From the NCBI GenBank assembly GCA_030761205.1, contig JAULJL010000047.1:4188543-4252542 (forward strand): 64,000 nucleotides of DNA, given 5' to 3'. Each line of letters opens with the position of its first letter. The first letter of the stretch is position 1. Both the position numbers and the translations under genes were made by a program. Positions 1 through 10,992 of this stretch are shown piece after piece. The notes under the pieces are model-generated. The model did not search any database, was not told the DNA's origin, and worked only from the letters and a program-made list of their open reading frames with translations. This DNA is from Fremontodendron californicum (taxonomy: Eukaryota; Streptophyta; Magnoliopsida; Malvales; Malvaceae).

Positions 1-1046
1 ACTGCTTTTGTTTTGGGTACATCTGTAAACCACCTGGCAACCTCAACCCTAGCTCAATTAATTGATTTTATTTATTTTTAATATAAAAAAAAATCGTAAT
101 ATGAAGATAAAAAAATGATTACAAATATATAAATTTGAATTCTAAATTTATTAAATATTATTTTTTAAAAATAATTGCATAAATAATTAAGTTAAATTTT
201 GAATTTATTAATTGATCCTATTTTACACCCATATTTTGTTTGATTATTTAGAGGCCTTCCAGGAACAATCGTCATAGGTGCTGGGCACTTTCTTAAAGTT
301 TTCCTTAGACTATAGTTGCCACTTCGCAACAAAAAAGTACCCCTAATAACTATTTTTTTTTAATATGACAATGTCAGTGTATTTATATCGTATTTATATT
401 ATATTTTTTATTATAATTATGTTTAAAGTATTATATTTATATAAATTTTGATATATTAATTATTCGTGTTATATAAATTTTGACATATTAATGTATTTAT
501 ATTCCTTTTTTTTTGTATTTTGTGTCGTATTTTAGTTATTTTTTTATGTTGTGTTCATATTGTGTAATTGTATTATGTCCAAAATTGTTAGGTTTGATTT
601 TTTTCATATCATTCAGAAAAAGGAAAAAAAAAAAAGAATGATCTTATTTTCACGAACATGCACTATATCTTCACTTCATATTTTTGAATATGATACGAAA
701 ACACAAACGCGATATATTTATAATAAACATAATACGACACATTTAAACACAATTAATAAAATATATTTAATACACATATCATATTCGTATTTAAAATTTT
801 AATACATTTAATAATTTATATTATATTTATATTTACACTACTAATATAAAAATATATATATAAAATATGACACACGTTCACATTCTCAAATGCATGATTT
901 CATCTTTTTAACTATAATGACTTATATATAGATTGAAAAAGTCAAAATATGCATGAAAAGCCTGATTTGTTTGGGGAAGAGGTGAGGCTGGCAAGGGAAT
1001 AATCAAAGAGTGAAATAAAATAAAAAAACAAACATGCTTCCCACTA
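1..1046. other. AT-rich intergenic DNA
   Basis: No gene is seen. The stretch is dominated by poly-A/T runs. It includes a degenerate AT-rich repeat at about 390-640 whose reverse complement reappears near 1385-1505, both with phrases of the type ATATAAATTTTGACATATTAAT. The short open frames here are low-complexity and have no recognisable domain. Confidence 0.6.
117..200 (-). repeat. SINE-like tRNA-derived fragment
   Basis: On the minus strand the segment reads as a decayed tRNA-like head. It has a TTAATT(C)AATTAATTCATATAAT-type stretch, then a TTTTTAAAAATAATAT spacer, then a box-B-like GAATTCAAATTT. Related copies lie near 1800-1878, 16633-16722, 18759-18845, 21260-21345 and 61068-61145. 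Decay is heavy, so assignment to a SINE rather than another short repeat is tentative. Confidence 0.35.
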
Positions 1047-1277
1047 TACCTGTTCATGACCGGGCCGGGCCGAGTCAAGTTGCGGTCTAATTTTTTTTAC
1101 TGAAGTTCAATCCGAGTTAATCGGTAAATCCAAATCAATATTTAAAAAATATTAAAAAATATAATTTTATATTAATTTTTATATATTTTTATAATTAAAT
1201 TTAAATAAAAATATCTTTTATTAATAAATAATAATTTAGATCCGAATTAAAAAAAATGCTTGTCTTAAACAGGTCTA
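1047..1277 (+). mobile_element. MITE family 1 (TAGACTTGTTCA ends), copy a
   Basis: Begins ACCTGTTCATGACCGGGCCG and ends CTTAAACAGGTCTA. The core is AT-rich, of the form TATTAATTTTTATATATTTTTATAATTAAA. The ends are near inverted repeats and GC-richer than the core, as in the other copies of this family in the window. No clean target duplication is left. Confidence 0.55.
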
Positions 1278-1302
1278 CTTTCCAGTTTCCACAATAAACT
1301 GG

Positions 1303-1594
1303 TAGTACATCTTGTCTTGGCTTGGCTTGATAATCCTTACCTTTTGTTCCTTTGCAATTCTCAACCATTTTGATCCTATTTTTATGTCAAAATTTATATA
1401 ATGTAAATTATTAATACGTCAAAATTTATATAAATATAAAATACTTTAAACACAATTATAACATAAAAAAAATATAAAAAAAATACGAATATACGAATTA
1501 TCAAATCTATTCATAGTACATCTTGTGTTGACTTGGCTTGATAATCCTTATTCCTTACCTTTTGTTCCTCTGCATTTCTCAGCCATTTTGATCC
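1303..1594. repeat. Direct repeats flanking a 137-bp AT-rich insert
   Basis: 1303-1376 and 1514-1594 are imperfect direct copies of one sequence (TAGTACATCTTG...CTTGGCTTGATAATCC...TTTTGTTCC...CATTTTGATCC). Between them lies about 137 bp of AT-rich repeat related to 390-640. The arrangement is an insert bordered by a duplicated host segment far longer than a transposase target duplication. Confidence 0.6.
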
Positions 1595-1799
1595 CACCTC
1601 CATGTGCATGACAGTTGTTTCTATTTATATATGAACTATTCAAATCTTATGTATCACGCAATTTCTCTTTAATAACTTTTAAAAACTTTCATTACATTAA
1701 AATACATATATATATATATATATTCTTTTTTATATCTAAAGTCTTATCATTTTCTTTTTCTTAAAAAAAAAAAACATTTCGCAGCTTAGAGAAAAAAAA

Positions 1800-1878
1800 T
1801 TACATATATTGAAATTCGAATCTTAAATTTACTGGATATTATTTCTTAAAAATAATTATATGAATTAATTGGATTAAA
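1800..1878 (-). repeat. SINE-like tRNA-derived fragment
   Basis: On the minus strand: AATCCAATTAATTCATATAA, an ATTTTTAAGAAATAATATCC spacer, then a box-B-like AAGATTCGAATTTC. It matches the layout of the better copies at 16633 and 61068. Confidence 0.4.
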
Positions 1879-2087
1879 TATCCTTTTTACTATCTTCGGT
1901 ATTACTTTCTTTATGATCTCAATTTTCAAATAAATAAAAATAAATCATTTATTATGTTTTGATGTGTGGGCTATCCTTTGAAATAATTGGAGCCAAAAGT
2001 ATTCAACTTAGTGAACTAAAACCCCCCTCGTAATTGAGATTTGAGTTGCGAGGAAAGATAAATTATTTTCACATAGTTTCAATCATG

Positions 2088-2480
2088 TTTAAAAAATTGG
2101 ATCGGAGTTGAATGGATGAGTCTTTAGATTCCAATTCAATTGGTTCAATCGGTTTAATAGACCGTTCAATTGAAAAATAATAATATTAAATATATGATTT
2201 TGATATTAAATATAATAATATTTTAATAGAATTATGCATTTGACTTAATAGTATGGTCTTTAACATAAAATTAAAGGGTTAAAGATTTAAATCACGCCAC
2301 TTATAATTTTTTTTTAATAATAAAATAAATATAAAATTGATTTAATTAGATTTTTTACCGATTCAATCGATTTTTGTTCGATTTGTTAAAATTCCATTTC
2401 TATATATCTTTTTGGACCGAACAAACTACCGATTTTCAATTCAACTAATCCGTTCGAATGGTCTAGTCCGATTTTTTAAT
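2088..2480. mobile_element. TIR element with TTAAAAAATTGGA ends
   Basis: The left end TTTAAAAAATTGGATCGG is mirrored by the right end CCGATTTTTTAATCA. The interior carries the phrases TTGGTTCAATCGGTTTAAT and GACCGTTCAATTG, plus a tRNA-like segment with a box-B-like TTTAAATCACG. A related copy is at 7048-7472 and a decayed one near 5885-6200. No transposase is encoded, so this is probably a MITE-type element. Confidence 0.45.
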
Positions 2481-2991
2481 CACTAATTTTAACAAATGAT
2501 GTATTTTGTTTCTGTCTCTGGAAAAAAAAAAAAAGATAAATTAAAAAATGTTTTCTAATCATACATAAACAAAGTATTTAGAAAGTGAAATTAATGGTGT
2601 ACTATAGTATCAACTATATAAAAGGTAAAGTATTATAACTTTATAAAGAAGTAAATTTGAGGGTTTTTTTTTTTGTTTTCTTATATATAACTTAAGGGTT
2701 GCATTTTTAATTTAATTTCAGAAACCTAAATAAGGAAGAAAAATCCCCCAAAATGGATACAAAAAACTTAAAACGACCTATCAATCTGTCCAAAGAAAAG
2801 ATCACAACTGGCACTGTTAAAGGGATAGCCAAAGAGATGAAAGTTGAAACATGCCATGTGGTATAACATGAGGATTGTTCTTTTTTTTTTTTTTTTTTGT
2901 TGCTAAAATTCCTTTGCAACTTGAAATTCAAAATCAATAGCAAAAGGGAAAAAGTCATAAAAATTACTTATGTCTTAATTTGTATATCAAA

Positions 2992-3217
2992 TATGTTCAT
3001 GGATCGAGCTGGCCAGATCGAGAGAGAAATTTTTGTTTGTCCAAAGCCTAATTCGGTCTGTATCAAATCCAAAAAAATCATTTTATTATTTAAAAATATT
3101 TTTATAATTAAATAATAATTTAAGTCGAGTCGGTATGAAAAATCATATTCTAAATCTGATCTAATTCGGACAAAATCTATCGAACTAGATAAATAATCGG
3201 ATTCTTAAACAAGTCTA
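2992..3217 (+). mobile_element. MITE family 1, copy b
   Basis: Starts TATGTTCATGGATCGAGC and ends CGGATTCTTAAACAAGTCTA around the usual AT-rich core. The internal order (TTATTATTTAAAAATA, then TATAATTAAATAATAATTT, then a GAGTCGG block) matches the other copies. It is decayed and no target duplication is obvious. Confidence 0.5.
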
Positions 3218-3467
3218 ATTAAATACATGTTTGAAATATTCAAATATATTATTTTAAAGTAACTGATTATTAAGGATTATCTTAGGCTGGCAGTTCAACT
3301 GTGAGAACCAACTTCCTTTCAAAAAAAAAAAAAAACAACTTGGGAGACAAATGCCAGATTTCCCATCATCTTTATAGAGATTTAGTTGGCTAAACAATGT
3401 TTAGCTTCAAAAATAATTTACTTACCATTGTTATTAATAACTTAAATAATTTTTTCCACATTGGGAA

Positions 3468-3745
3468 TAGAGGTGTTTAAGAGCCGGGTAGGGTCGCGGT
3501 TGGAATTTTTTTGAGATCTTTTACCTAAGCTTGGCTCGGAAACCCGTTTCATTATTTAAAAAATATTTAAATATTAAAAAATATTTTTATATTAAAATTT
3601 TTATACTTTTATAATTAAAAAATATTTTTTTATTAATAGACAGTAATTCGGTTGGCCCGAATTAAGAAAATCTATGTTCAAACCCGACTCAATACGGGCC
3701 AAACTTGTCGGGTCCGACGGATAGCCCGACCCTTGAACAAGTCTA
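3468..3745 (+). mobile_element. MITE family 1, copy c
   Basis: One of the best-preserved copies. It starts TAGAGGTGTTTAAGAGCCGG and ends CGACCCTTGAACAAGTCTA. The interior includes GCTTGGCTCGGAAACCCGTT, the AT-rich core and CGGGCCAAACTTGTCGGGTC. The GC-rich ends around an AT core give the family signature. Confidence 0.6.
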
Positions 3746-4849
3746 ATTAAGAGGAAGTACTATATTTTCTTTTTGGTAGTTAAAAATCACACAGTTTGTT
3801 GGTACAATATTAAACTCTTAATTTCAATAATTAAAATTCATTCTCTGACAGTCTCAAATATAATATATATATATATATATATTTTATTTTGTTCAAAAAA
3901 ATTAGAGTATACTTTAAACATACATTCAAGAAATTCTATTCTGTTTTTTTTTTTTTAAAAGATTTGAATTATAAACAATCTAAATATAATAAAAATATAC
4001 AAACCATACAAAGTCCAATTGGGTTTTCATTTTAAAAAAAATATATATATACATTTTTTCTGCCTAAGTCTAAATGTTAAAAATTTACTTTATTTAATTT
4101 TGATGAGCAAACAAATACTTAGTGATCAAATTGTTATCTTCATTATATTAATATATAAGTGCTAAACAACAATGTAGGAATGATGGGAGATATTTCCTTT
4201 TTCCAAATATCATCATTTTATTTATTTAAGTTATTTTAGTAATTTTATGCCAAAATGTAAAGGATCATACACCTTTCACTTCTTCATCACTACATCAATT
4301 AATATTAAATAGAAAAAGGTGAAGACAATTTGGGGCAAATTTATTTGAATATTTATAAAAAAAATTTCAAATTATCGATGTTTTCAAATTATATACTGAA
4401 ATACGCTTGTTTTTTAAAGCATTGAAAAGTCGGCATATGAAATGACGACTTTTCAATTTAAAAATTTTATTTTTTTTTCAAAACAAATCACGGAAGTCGC
4501 CACATGATATGGCGACTTCTGTGCTTTATATTTTAAAAAAAATTAAATTTTTTAAGTTGGGAAGTCGCCATTTCATTTGGCAACTTCCTAACATATTTTT
4601 TTTATATATATATATATTTTTTAAGTTGTTGGGAAGTTGCCATATGAAATGGCGATTTCCCAACAACATTATGAATTCATGACAATGAATTCACAATGTT
4701 ATATATATATATATATATTAAATAATAAAAATATAATTTATAACTTTAAAAAATATAAATTTACTAAATTTTAAAAAAATGATAATTTACAAAATTTTTA
4801 AAAATTATATAAAATTTGTTTATACAATTTATATTTTTTTAACTGTATA

Positions 4850-5065
4850 TAGACCTGATAATATTGGACATGACACGAAAACCACAAGAAACAAATAATT
4901 AAAAACAGACACGAAAAAATAACACGAACACGACACGAATACACGAACATCTCAATATCTATATAATACGAATTATTAACGTATCAAAGGTTTAATAACC
5001 TTAAACACGATTATGATACGACAAAATACACGAACACGATACGGATACACAAATTGCCAGATCTA
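4850..5065. mobile_element. hAT-type MITE nested inside the Mutator-like element
   Basis: 216 bp with short inverted ends TAGACCTG...CAGATCTA and near-identical 8-bp flanks (ACTGTATA at 4842-4849, ACTGTATG at 5066-5073). An 8-bp duplication fits the hAT superfamily. The interior is rich in the phrase ACACGAACACGA. Similar sequence recurs at about 1385-1505, 24520-24695, 31085-31245 and 59825-60045. Confidence 0.65.
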
Positions 5066-5118
5066 ACTGTATGTAAATAATTTATATATATTTTTTAATC
5101 TATGTATACAATAACTGT

Positions 5119-5286
5119 ATGTATAACGGTATTATTATTGATGCGAACTTTCTCCCAGTGTACCAAATGGATAAGGACATTTTCGACGGCTATGACCTTT
5201 ATTCCTGCATAATCCACAATGCTTTAGTTAGTCTTTCTCCCGGAGGTCCATTTCATTACGAATACGAGTTGAAAGAATCCGATTGA
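5119..5286 (+). CDS. Small ORF (55 codons) inside the Mutator-like element, unknown
   Basis: ATG at 5119 to TGA at 5284-5286 encodes 55 residues, including DKDIFDGYDLYSCIIHNALV and then SLSPGGPFHYEYELKESD. The block has much higher GC and a more protein-like composition than the surrounding AT-rich TIR arms. It looks like a captured exon fragment or the relic of an element-encoded protein. I do not recognise a family. Nothing shows that it is translated. It is the only coding-like sequence in the element. Confidence 0.35.
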   Translation: MYNGIIIDANFLPVYQMDKDIFDGYDLYSCIIHNALVSLSPGGPFHYEYELKESD

Positions 5287-6373
5287 TATTACAATAAATC
5301 ATTAATATTTTTTAAAATTTTTGTAAATTGTTATTTTTTTAATTTTTTATTTAAAATTTATTATATTTATATTTTTTAAACTTATAAATTATAAATTTTT
5401 TATTTTTATTATTTAAAATATTATATATATATATATATATAAATTATATATAACATTGTGAATTCATTGTAATGAATTCACAATGTTGTTGGGAAGTCGC
5501 CATTTCATATGGTGATTTTCCAACTATTTAAAAAATATATATAAAATAATATGTTGGGAAGTCGTCATATGAAATGACGACTTCTCAACTTAAAAAATTC
5601 AATTTTCTTAAATATAAAGCGCGAAAGTAGCCATATCATATGACGATTTTCTAACGCTTTATTTTAAAAAAAAAAAAAAAGTTGAAAAGTCGCCATTTCA
5701 TATGACAATTTTCCAACGCTTTCAAATACAAACATATTTCGGTACATAATTTAAAAACATCAGTATTTTAAAAAATAATTTTTTATTAATATTCAAATAA
5801 ATTTGCCTGACAATTTGGTCCCAAGCTTCCTATGAAAAGGTAAGATACATAATCTTTTAGCTCAAATAATTAATGAATAAATTGAATGTCAAATCGATAA
5901 GATTTTTGATTAATAATTTAATTAAAAAATATATTAAATATTAAATATAATAAATAATTAATAAAAATTTGTATTTGATTTAATAATATTATTTTTTTAA
6001 TATAATATTAAGAGGTTAAAAGTTTAAATCTCATCATTTATAAAAATATTTTTAATCAAGAATAATAAAATTAACATAAAATTTATTTTTTAACAATTAA
6101 ATTGATTTATACTAAATCACCAATTCTTTAATATACATAGAATCAGACAAACCTTTAATTTTTGATTGAACTGATTCAATTTTTTCAACAATACAAATAA
6201 CCTAATACAATATATAATTATCTCTTTGTTTTTAAATAAGGAAATTAAAGAATTTTAAACAAAGTTTCTTTTTAATTTGTTATAAGGTAAATAAGATATA
6301 AAATATATAATTTAAAACAACAAGACAGCAAGAAAAAAAAAGTCAAAAAGAAATCATCAGTGAACCTCATTAG

Positions 6374-6643
6374 TAAACCTGTTCATGGGTCAAGTCGGGT
6401 TACGACCTGATTTTTTTTCTTCTCTTACCCAAACTTGACTCGGTTTATTGTTTATAAAAAATTCATTTTTTATATTAATATTTGTATATTTTTATAATTA
6501 AATTTAAATAAAAATATTTTTTATTAGATGAATAGTAATTTAGACTAGGCCATCCGAATTGAAAAAAAATCTTATTCATGCCCCGTCCAATTCGAAACGA
6601 AATTGTCAAATTTGACGAATAATCCGACCCTTAAACAAATCTA
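6374..6643 (+). mobile_element. MITE family 1, copy d
   Basis: Ends TAAACCTGTTCATGGGTC and CCGACCCTTAAACAAATCTA. The flanking octamers CTCATTAG (6366-6373) and CTCATTAC (6644-6651) differ at one base, which supports an 8-bp target duplication and hence hAT-type mobilisation. Confidence 0.65.
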
Positions 6644-7047
6644 CTCATTACCATTATCACATGCATAAAAGGTTTTTGTTTCCTTCGATTTTTACCATTT
6701 TTGGGGGAGTGACATGCATGGACATCATATGTTCTAGAACCATGCTACTTCTTTAAGAAATCATCATGTGGCATAACAATTGAGTAATAAAGTTCATGAT
6801 GTGTTATCTTGAATATTGTCTTCTTTTTTTTTCCTTCTTTAATACATAAGAAGATTAAGATCTCTATATTTAACATTCTCAACTCTATGAAGTAAAAAAA
6901 AAAAAATACTAATAATAAAAACAATATACACCTTCTTTTTTCTTTTCTTTGGCCTAGGTGTTATTTTTTTAATTAATTTGAAATTTTCTTTTTATACTAT
7001 AATGATTAGCTAGCTAATCCTTTCTAATTCACATGTGATACTTGATG

Positions 7048-7472
7048 TTAAAAAAATTGGATCGAAAATTGAACCGATAAATTTTTGGTTCCCAGTTCAA
7101 TCGTTTTGATCGGTTTAACCGATCAATCCAATTAAAAGATTGAAATTTGATTTTTTTTAATATTAAGTATTAAATATAATAAATATTTAACAAAAACATA
7201 CACTTGATTCAATTGTTAAGTTCTTAACTTGAAAACAAGGAGTCAATGGTTCAAATCTCAATATTTGTAAAAGTTTTTGAAATTTAAAGTGACAAAAAAA
7301 TTTAAAACCGGTTCAACATCAAACTAATCCGATCTAACCCGATTCAACCAAGTGCTTGATTGATTCTAGACCGATTCGGTTTTTTTTTTTATTATTTTAT
7401 GTATGTTATCAAACTAAATAGACCATTGATTTCCGATCCAATCAATCCAATTGATGGATCCGATTTTTTTTT
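7048..7472. mobile_element. TIR element with TTAAAAAATTGGA ends, second copy
   Basis: TTAAAAAAATTGGATCGAAA at the left is mirrored by GGATCCGATTTTTTTTTC at the right. The interior has CCGGTTCAACATCAAACTAA and a tRNA-like GGTTCAAATCTCAATATTTG. Same family as 2088-2480. Confidence 0.45.
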
Positions 7473-8373
7473 CACCGGTGAAAATAACATTTTTATTCAT
7501 GATAGCGTGGATTCAAGTTTTTTAACTTGCACTTAAACATTTAATTCAATGATAAATGCACTTTTTCTTCTCAATTAGAGAATTGATCAATTCGAATCCT
7601 TTTCTTAATAAACAGAAAATTCTTTGACTTAGAGCTTATATGATTTTTATTAAAACATTAATTAATAAAAAAATACATACAAAAAGAAAAAGAGAGCAGA
7701 AAATAAAGTGGACCCAGCAACCATTAGAGCAATTGATTTAAGGGCCAGCACATGGAGCATGCATAATGGAAAATTATTCATGTCACAGCCTAACCAAATT
7801 ACATTAATTCAAAACCCCTTTATTATGCTTTAAAAAAGCTTTGCAAAATCTCTATATGTCTGTCTCTCATGTGCTTTCATGTTTTCTTATTTATTATATA
7901 AGTTTTAGTTGAATTATAAAACTTAATTTTATTAATTTAAATAGCAAAAATGTGGAGCTAATATTGAACCCAAAGTACTCCCACCAAACCATGCATTTAT
8001 ATGCAATGGTAAGCCTAATTTTGAAGCTTAATTTTGTTTTTAATTTGAGGTGTTTAGTTGAGGTAAGTGACACAGCTTTAAGGTGAAGTGATTGCTAAGA
8101 TCAGTCATCAACATTTGCTTTTTTCATAGATTTTTCTTTTTGGTCCACTTTGTTTTAAGTTGTGGGTTCAATTTCAACAAAACTTTACTTCGATTTTTAT
8201 ACATTGCCGGTATTTTTTTTTTTTAATTTTACAAATAAATTAAAAAGTTGTCACATGTTTTATTTTTTTAATTAGTTTTATTTTTTTTATTTTTATTATA
8301 TCTTAAAAGATATATATCATTCTGTTAATTTTGTTTGTAAAATTTAATAATCCTACCATCGATGAATTTGATA

Positions 8374-8408
<35 letters not shown>

Positions 8409-8628
8409 TGAAATTGATTTTTAACTTTGTTAAAATTGTTTTTTATGCTTGTCTAGAATTCGAAGCTCGGATCTTACTTACATGGAGATATATTTTCTAA
8501 AATTTCCTTTCAGGAAATATTATGTATATATATTTATTGCTTTTTTTTTTTTATCATAATATATATTGCCTTTAAACCATTTTGTGCATTTAAAAATTCT
8601 TAGACTTTTTTTTTTTATATATAATTTG
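7473..8628. other. Gene-free intergenic DNA
   Basis: AT-rich single-copy-looking sequence with no coding signal. A (TA)n microsatellite occupies roughly 8378-8405. Stop codons are dense in all frames. Confidence 0.6.
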
Positions 8629-8702
8629 GGAGAAGGGGATCTGAACCCTGCTCTTGAGCAGGAGGAAGCATGCACCAGCCAATTGAACCAAAAGTTCGAA
8701 TG
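8629..8702 (-). repeat. SINE tRNA-like head
   Basis: The minus strand reads CATTCGAACTTTTGGTTCAA, then TTGGCTGGTGCATGCTTCC, then a CTGCTCAAGAGCAG hairpin, then GGGTTCAGATCCCC. That order gives an A-box-like GGTTCAATTGGCTGG and a B-box-like GGTTCAGATCC at tRNA-like spacing, with an anticodon-arm-like hairpin between. A T-rich run follows. It is a better match to a tRNA-derived SINE head than to a functional tRNA, because no closed acceptor stem is visible. Confidence 0.5.
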
Positions 8703-8847
8703 CAAAATTCTTAGATTTTGGTCTTTGTTAGTTTTATAAACTTGAATCTCAAATTTTCTAACCCTTCAATTTTACCATTTACTTGCATTTTGGTTTAAAA
8801 ACTTGAAAGAAAGCCTAAACAACAAATTTTGGGCACAATATCAATAA

Positions 8848-9874
8848 TGTTGGATATCAATATATTATTTGGTGTATAAATACGAAATACATATTCTAAT
8901 ACGTAGGTTGTCGTAAGTAAATACACGGTGCATAATTTATGTACACAATTGATATCATGTTTGAATGAGAAATTAATCTCTTTATACCCACTTGAAGAGG
9001 AAGAAAATTGGTTGATGTTAGTGATTGGTATGGAACCCCACATAGGATGAACAAAGGCATAAGCTTGTGGTATTTATAAGCCTTGTTTCCATGAGGGGTT
9101 GGGCCCCAAGGGGCACCCAAGTTTTGTGGTGGATGAAGACCTACACAACTTGAGCTGGACCACACGCTCGTCGCCGAGCCGGGTTGGGTCGGGTTTGGGC
9201 AGTAATTAATTTTTTACTGCCCAACCGATAATTTTATTCAGTCCAAACCGAACCGGTTCAGTATTCTCCAACCAAGAGACTTGTCTGTTTAAGAAGTATC
9301 TTTTCGGACCGAACCTTTTTATTTGTTAAAAGTTTTGTCTATTCGGTTTAAACTAAAAATCTTTTTATTTTCAAAAGCTGTCTGTTTGGCCGAACAGGTT
9401 TTATTCCAAATGATGTGTCTGTTCCGAAAAGTCATCTGTTTTTCTATATAAACCTGAGCAGTGCCTTCTTTTTAAAGTACCGAAAATTTCTCCTAATTTT
9501 TCCATACTGCTCTTGTCTTTTCCTGTGTCTTCTGTGAGAGAGACCGACATTTTTCTGGTTCGCCGTGTTGCTAAAAGTGTGCTCTTGATTGCAACGTAAT
9601 CGAGGAGACCTGGGAGACGAATTGCGAAATACTGTTAGCACCTGAGAGACAGGCAATAATCGTCTTAAGGTCAAAGGTCCAACCTTGACTCGATTATCCT
9701 TTTTCTGTATTCGGATTAACCTGTAAGTGTTGTCAATTTTCCATTCTGGATTGTTCGTATTTTTTTTTTATATGCAGTTCTGCCGGAATTACAGATAAGT
9801 AATCTGTTCTTTAATCTTTTAATTTATATTTAGTAGTAATGAAATATTTCTAATTGCTTATAAGATTGCCAACA
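8848..9874 (+). repeat. 5' LTR of the copia element
   Basis: 1027 bp, TGTTGG to CCAACA. It differs from the 3' LTR by about 13 substitutions counted by eye, five of them in the last 30 bp. Minus-strand open frames inside it are shadows without domains. Confidence 0.9.
9445..9452 (+). promoter_or_regulatory. TATA box in copia 5' LTR
   Basis: TATATAAA, followed about 30 bp later by CTTCTTTTTAAAGTACCG. It is identical at 15107-15114 in the 3' LTR. This is the only strong TATA element in the LTR, so it probably sets the U3/R border. Confidence 0.6.
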
Positions 9875-10904
9875 ATCTTAAGACCATTATATTATTTGGT
9901 TTGTTTCATTACTGTCTGTCGTGAATATTTATATTGTTAAATTTGTGGTTTTAGCATGTTTCGCTGAAAGGTATAAAAATGGATTTATTATTTACGGTGG
10001 TTACAGACGCCTCTCATAACCAATATTTACTTTCTTTGCTTTTCATAAATTGCTTTCTTTGCTTTGCCATTCAATCAAGAATTGGTAGAATATCAATGAT
10101 GGCTACCGTATAGAACAAAATTAGAAGTTATATGTTTTTTTTATTGTTTTATAAAAGGTGGTGTTGGTGACTTTTATTTGGTAAATTATTCATGCATGAA
10201 ACTTTGTGACTGACCATTTAGATGAGAAAGGCTTAAAGGAAACATTACTTTGTGATGTTTCGGTCTTGGTTAATATTTTTATTAAGAGCCGCGGCTTTCA
10301 TGCTAGTGTATTTGCCTAGTTTTCTTTACTGCTTTGTTTCGGTTATAAACAATTGTGGGAGCCGTCGCTTCATGCTGGGTGTGTTGGTTCTGTTAAGTAA
10401 CCAACCCACCATATCTTTTTATAAAAAGTCTTAATGGATTTTTATATATATCGTGGATATATATATATATATTATTATTATAAATTTGTTATATATATAT
10501 ATATTGTTGTTGTGTAATATATATATTTTATATATATATATATATAGATTACCATGTTCTGGACTTTTTTATAATTTTTATATATATTTGATTGTATATA
10601 TATATATATTTGTAATATATATTGTGTTTGTTATATATATTTATGATTCTTACTTGTTGGTAAATCATGAATTCGATCCTGATCATCCTAATCGTGTTGA
10701 TGTTTTGATTGAAATGTTTTGATGGAATTCTTAATTGTATATATAGTTACTTGCTGTTAGTAATTTATATATATATATATATTTTATTTGTATCATATAT
10801 ATATATATTGAGATATATATATTTTGTGATCATTTGTACAGCATTTTATATATATTTGTTGTTGTGAATATATATTGGCAGCATGTATTACATAGTCATG
10901 TTTG

Positions 10905-10935
<31 letters not shown>

Positions 10936-10992
10936 GATCACAAACACTATATATATATATATATAGTTAATCCTGTTATTTTTAAATAACAG
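9875..10992 (+). other. Copia internal leader with (TA)n tracts
   Basis: Untranslated leader between the 5' LTR and gag. From about 10440 to 10980 it is largely made of repeated (TA)n blocks separated by short unique phrases such as TTGTTGTTGTG. Open frames here (10252-10434, 10453-10722) are low-complexity. No primer-binding site for initiator Met tRNA is visible. Confidence 0.7.

Larger units (their letters stand above)
4324..5817. mobile_element. Non-autonomous Mutator-like element with palindrome-array TIRs
   Basis: The element proper is 4333-5808 (1476 bp). It is flanked by a perfect 9-bp direct repeat GACAATTTG at 4324-4332 and 5809-5817, the hallmark length for Mutator-like transposition. 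The ends are inverted repeats ((G/A)GGCAAATTTATTTGAATA) and the inverted similarity runs inward for roughly 450 bp on each side. Each TIR holds four hyphenated palindromes with the core GGGAAGTCGCCAT...ATGGCGACTTCCC. They lie at 4421-4457, 4491-4521, 4556-4592 and 4625-4667 on the left, and 5485-5524, 5553-5589, 5621-5656 and 5681-5716 on the right, with spacing of 60-70 bp. The middle holds a nested 216-bp MITE (4850-5065) and a GC-richer block with a 55-codon ORF. No transposase is present. Confidence 0.85.

Noticed and set aside
8629..8702. Functional tRNA gene
   Set aside because: Only A/B-box-like parts are present; no closed acceptor stem or complete cloverleaf could be drawn, so it is called a SINE head.
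8795..9674. Minus-strand ORFs repeated at 14478-15336
   Set aside because: They lie inside the two copia LTRs, antisense, and occur twice only because the LTRs are duplicated.
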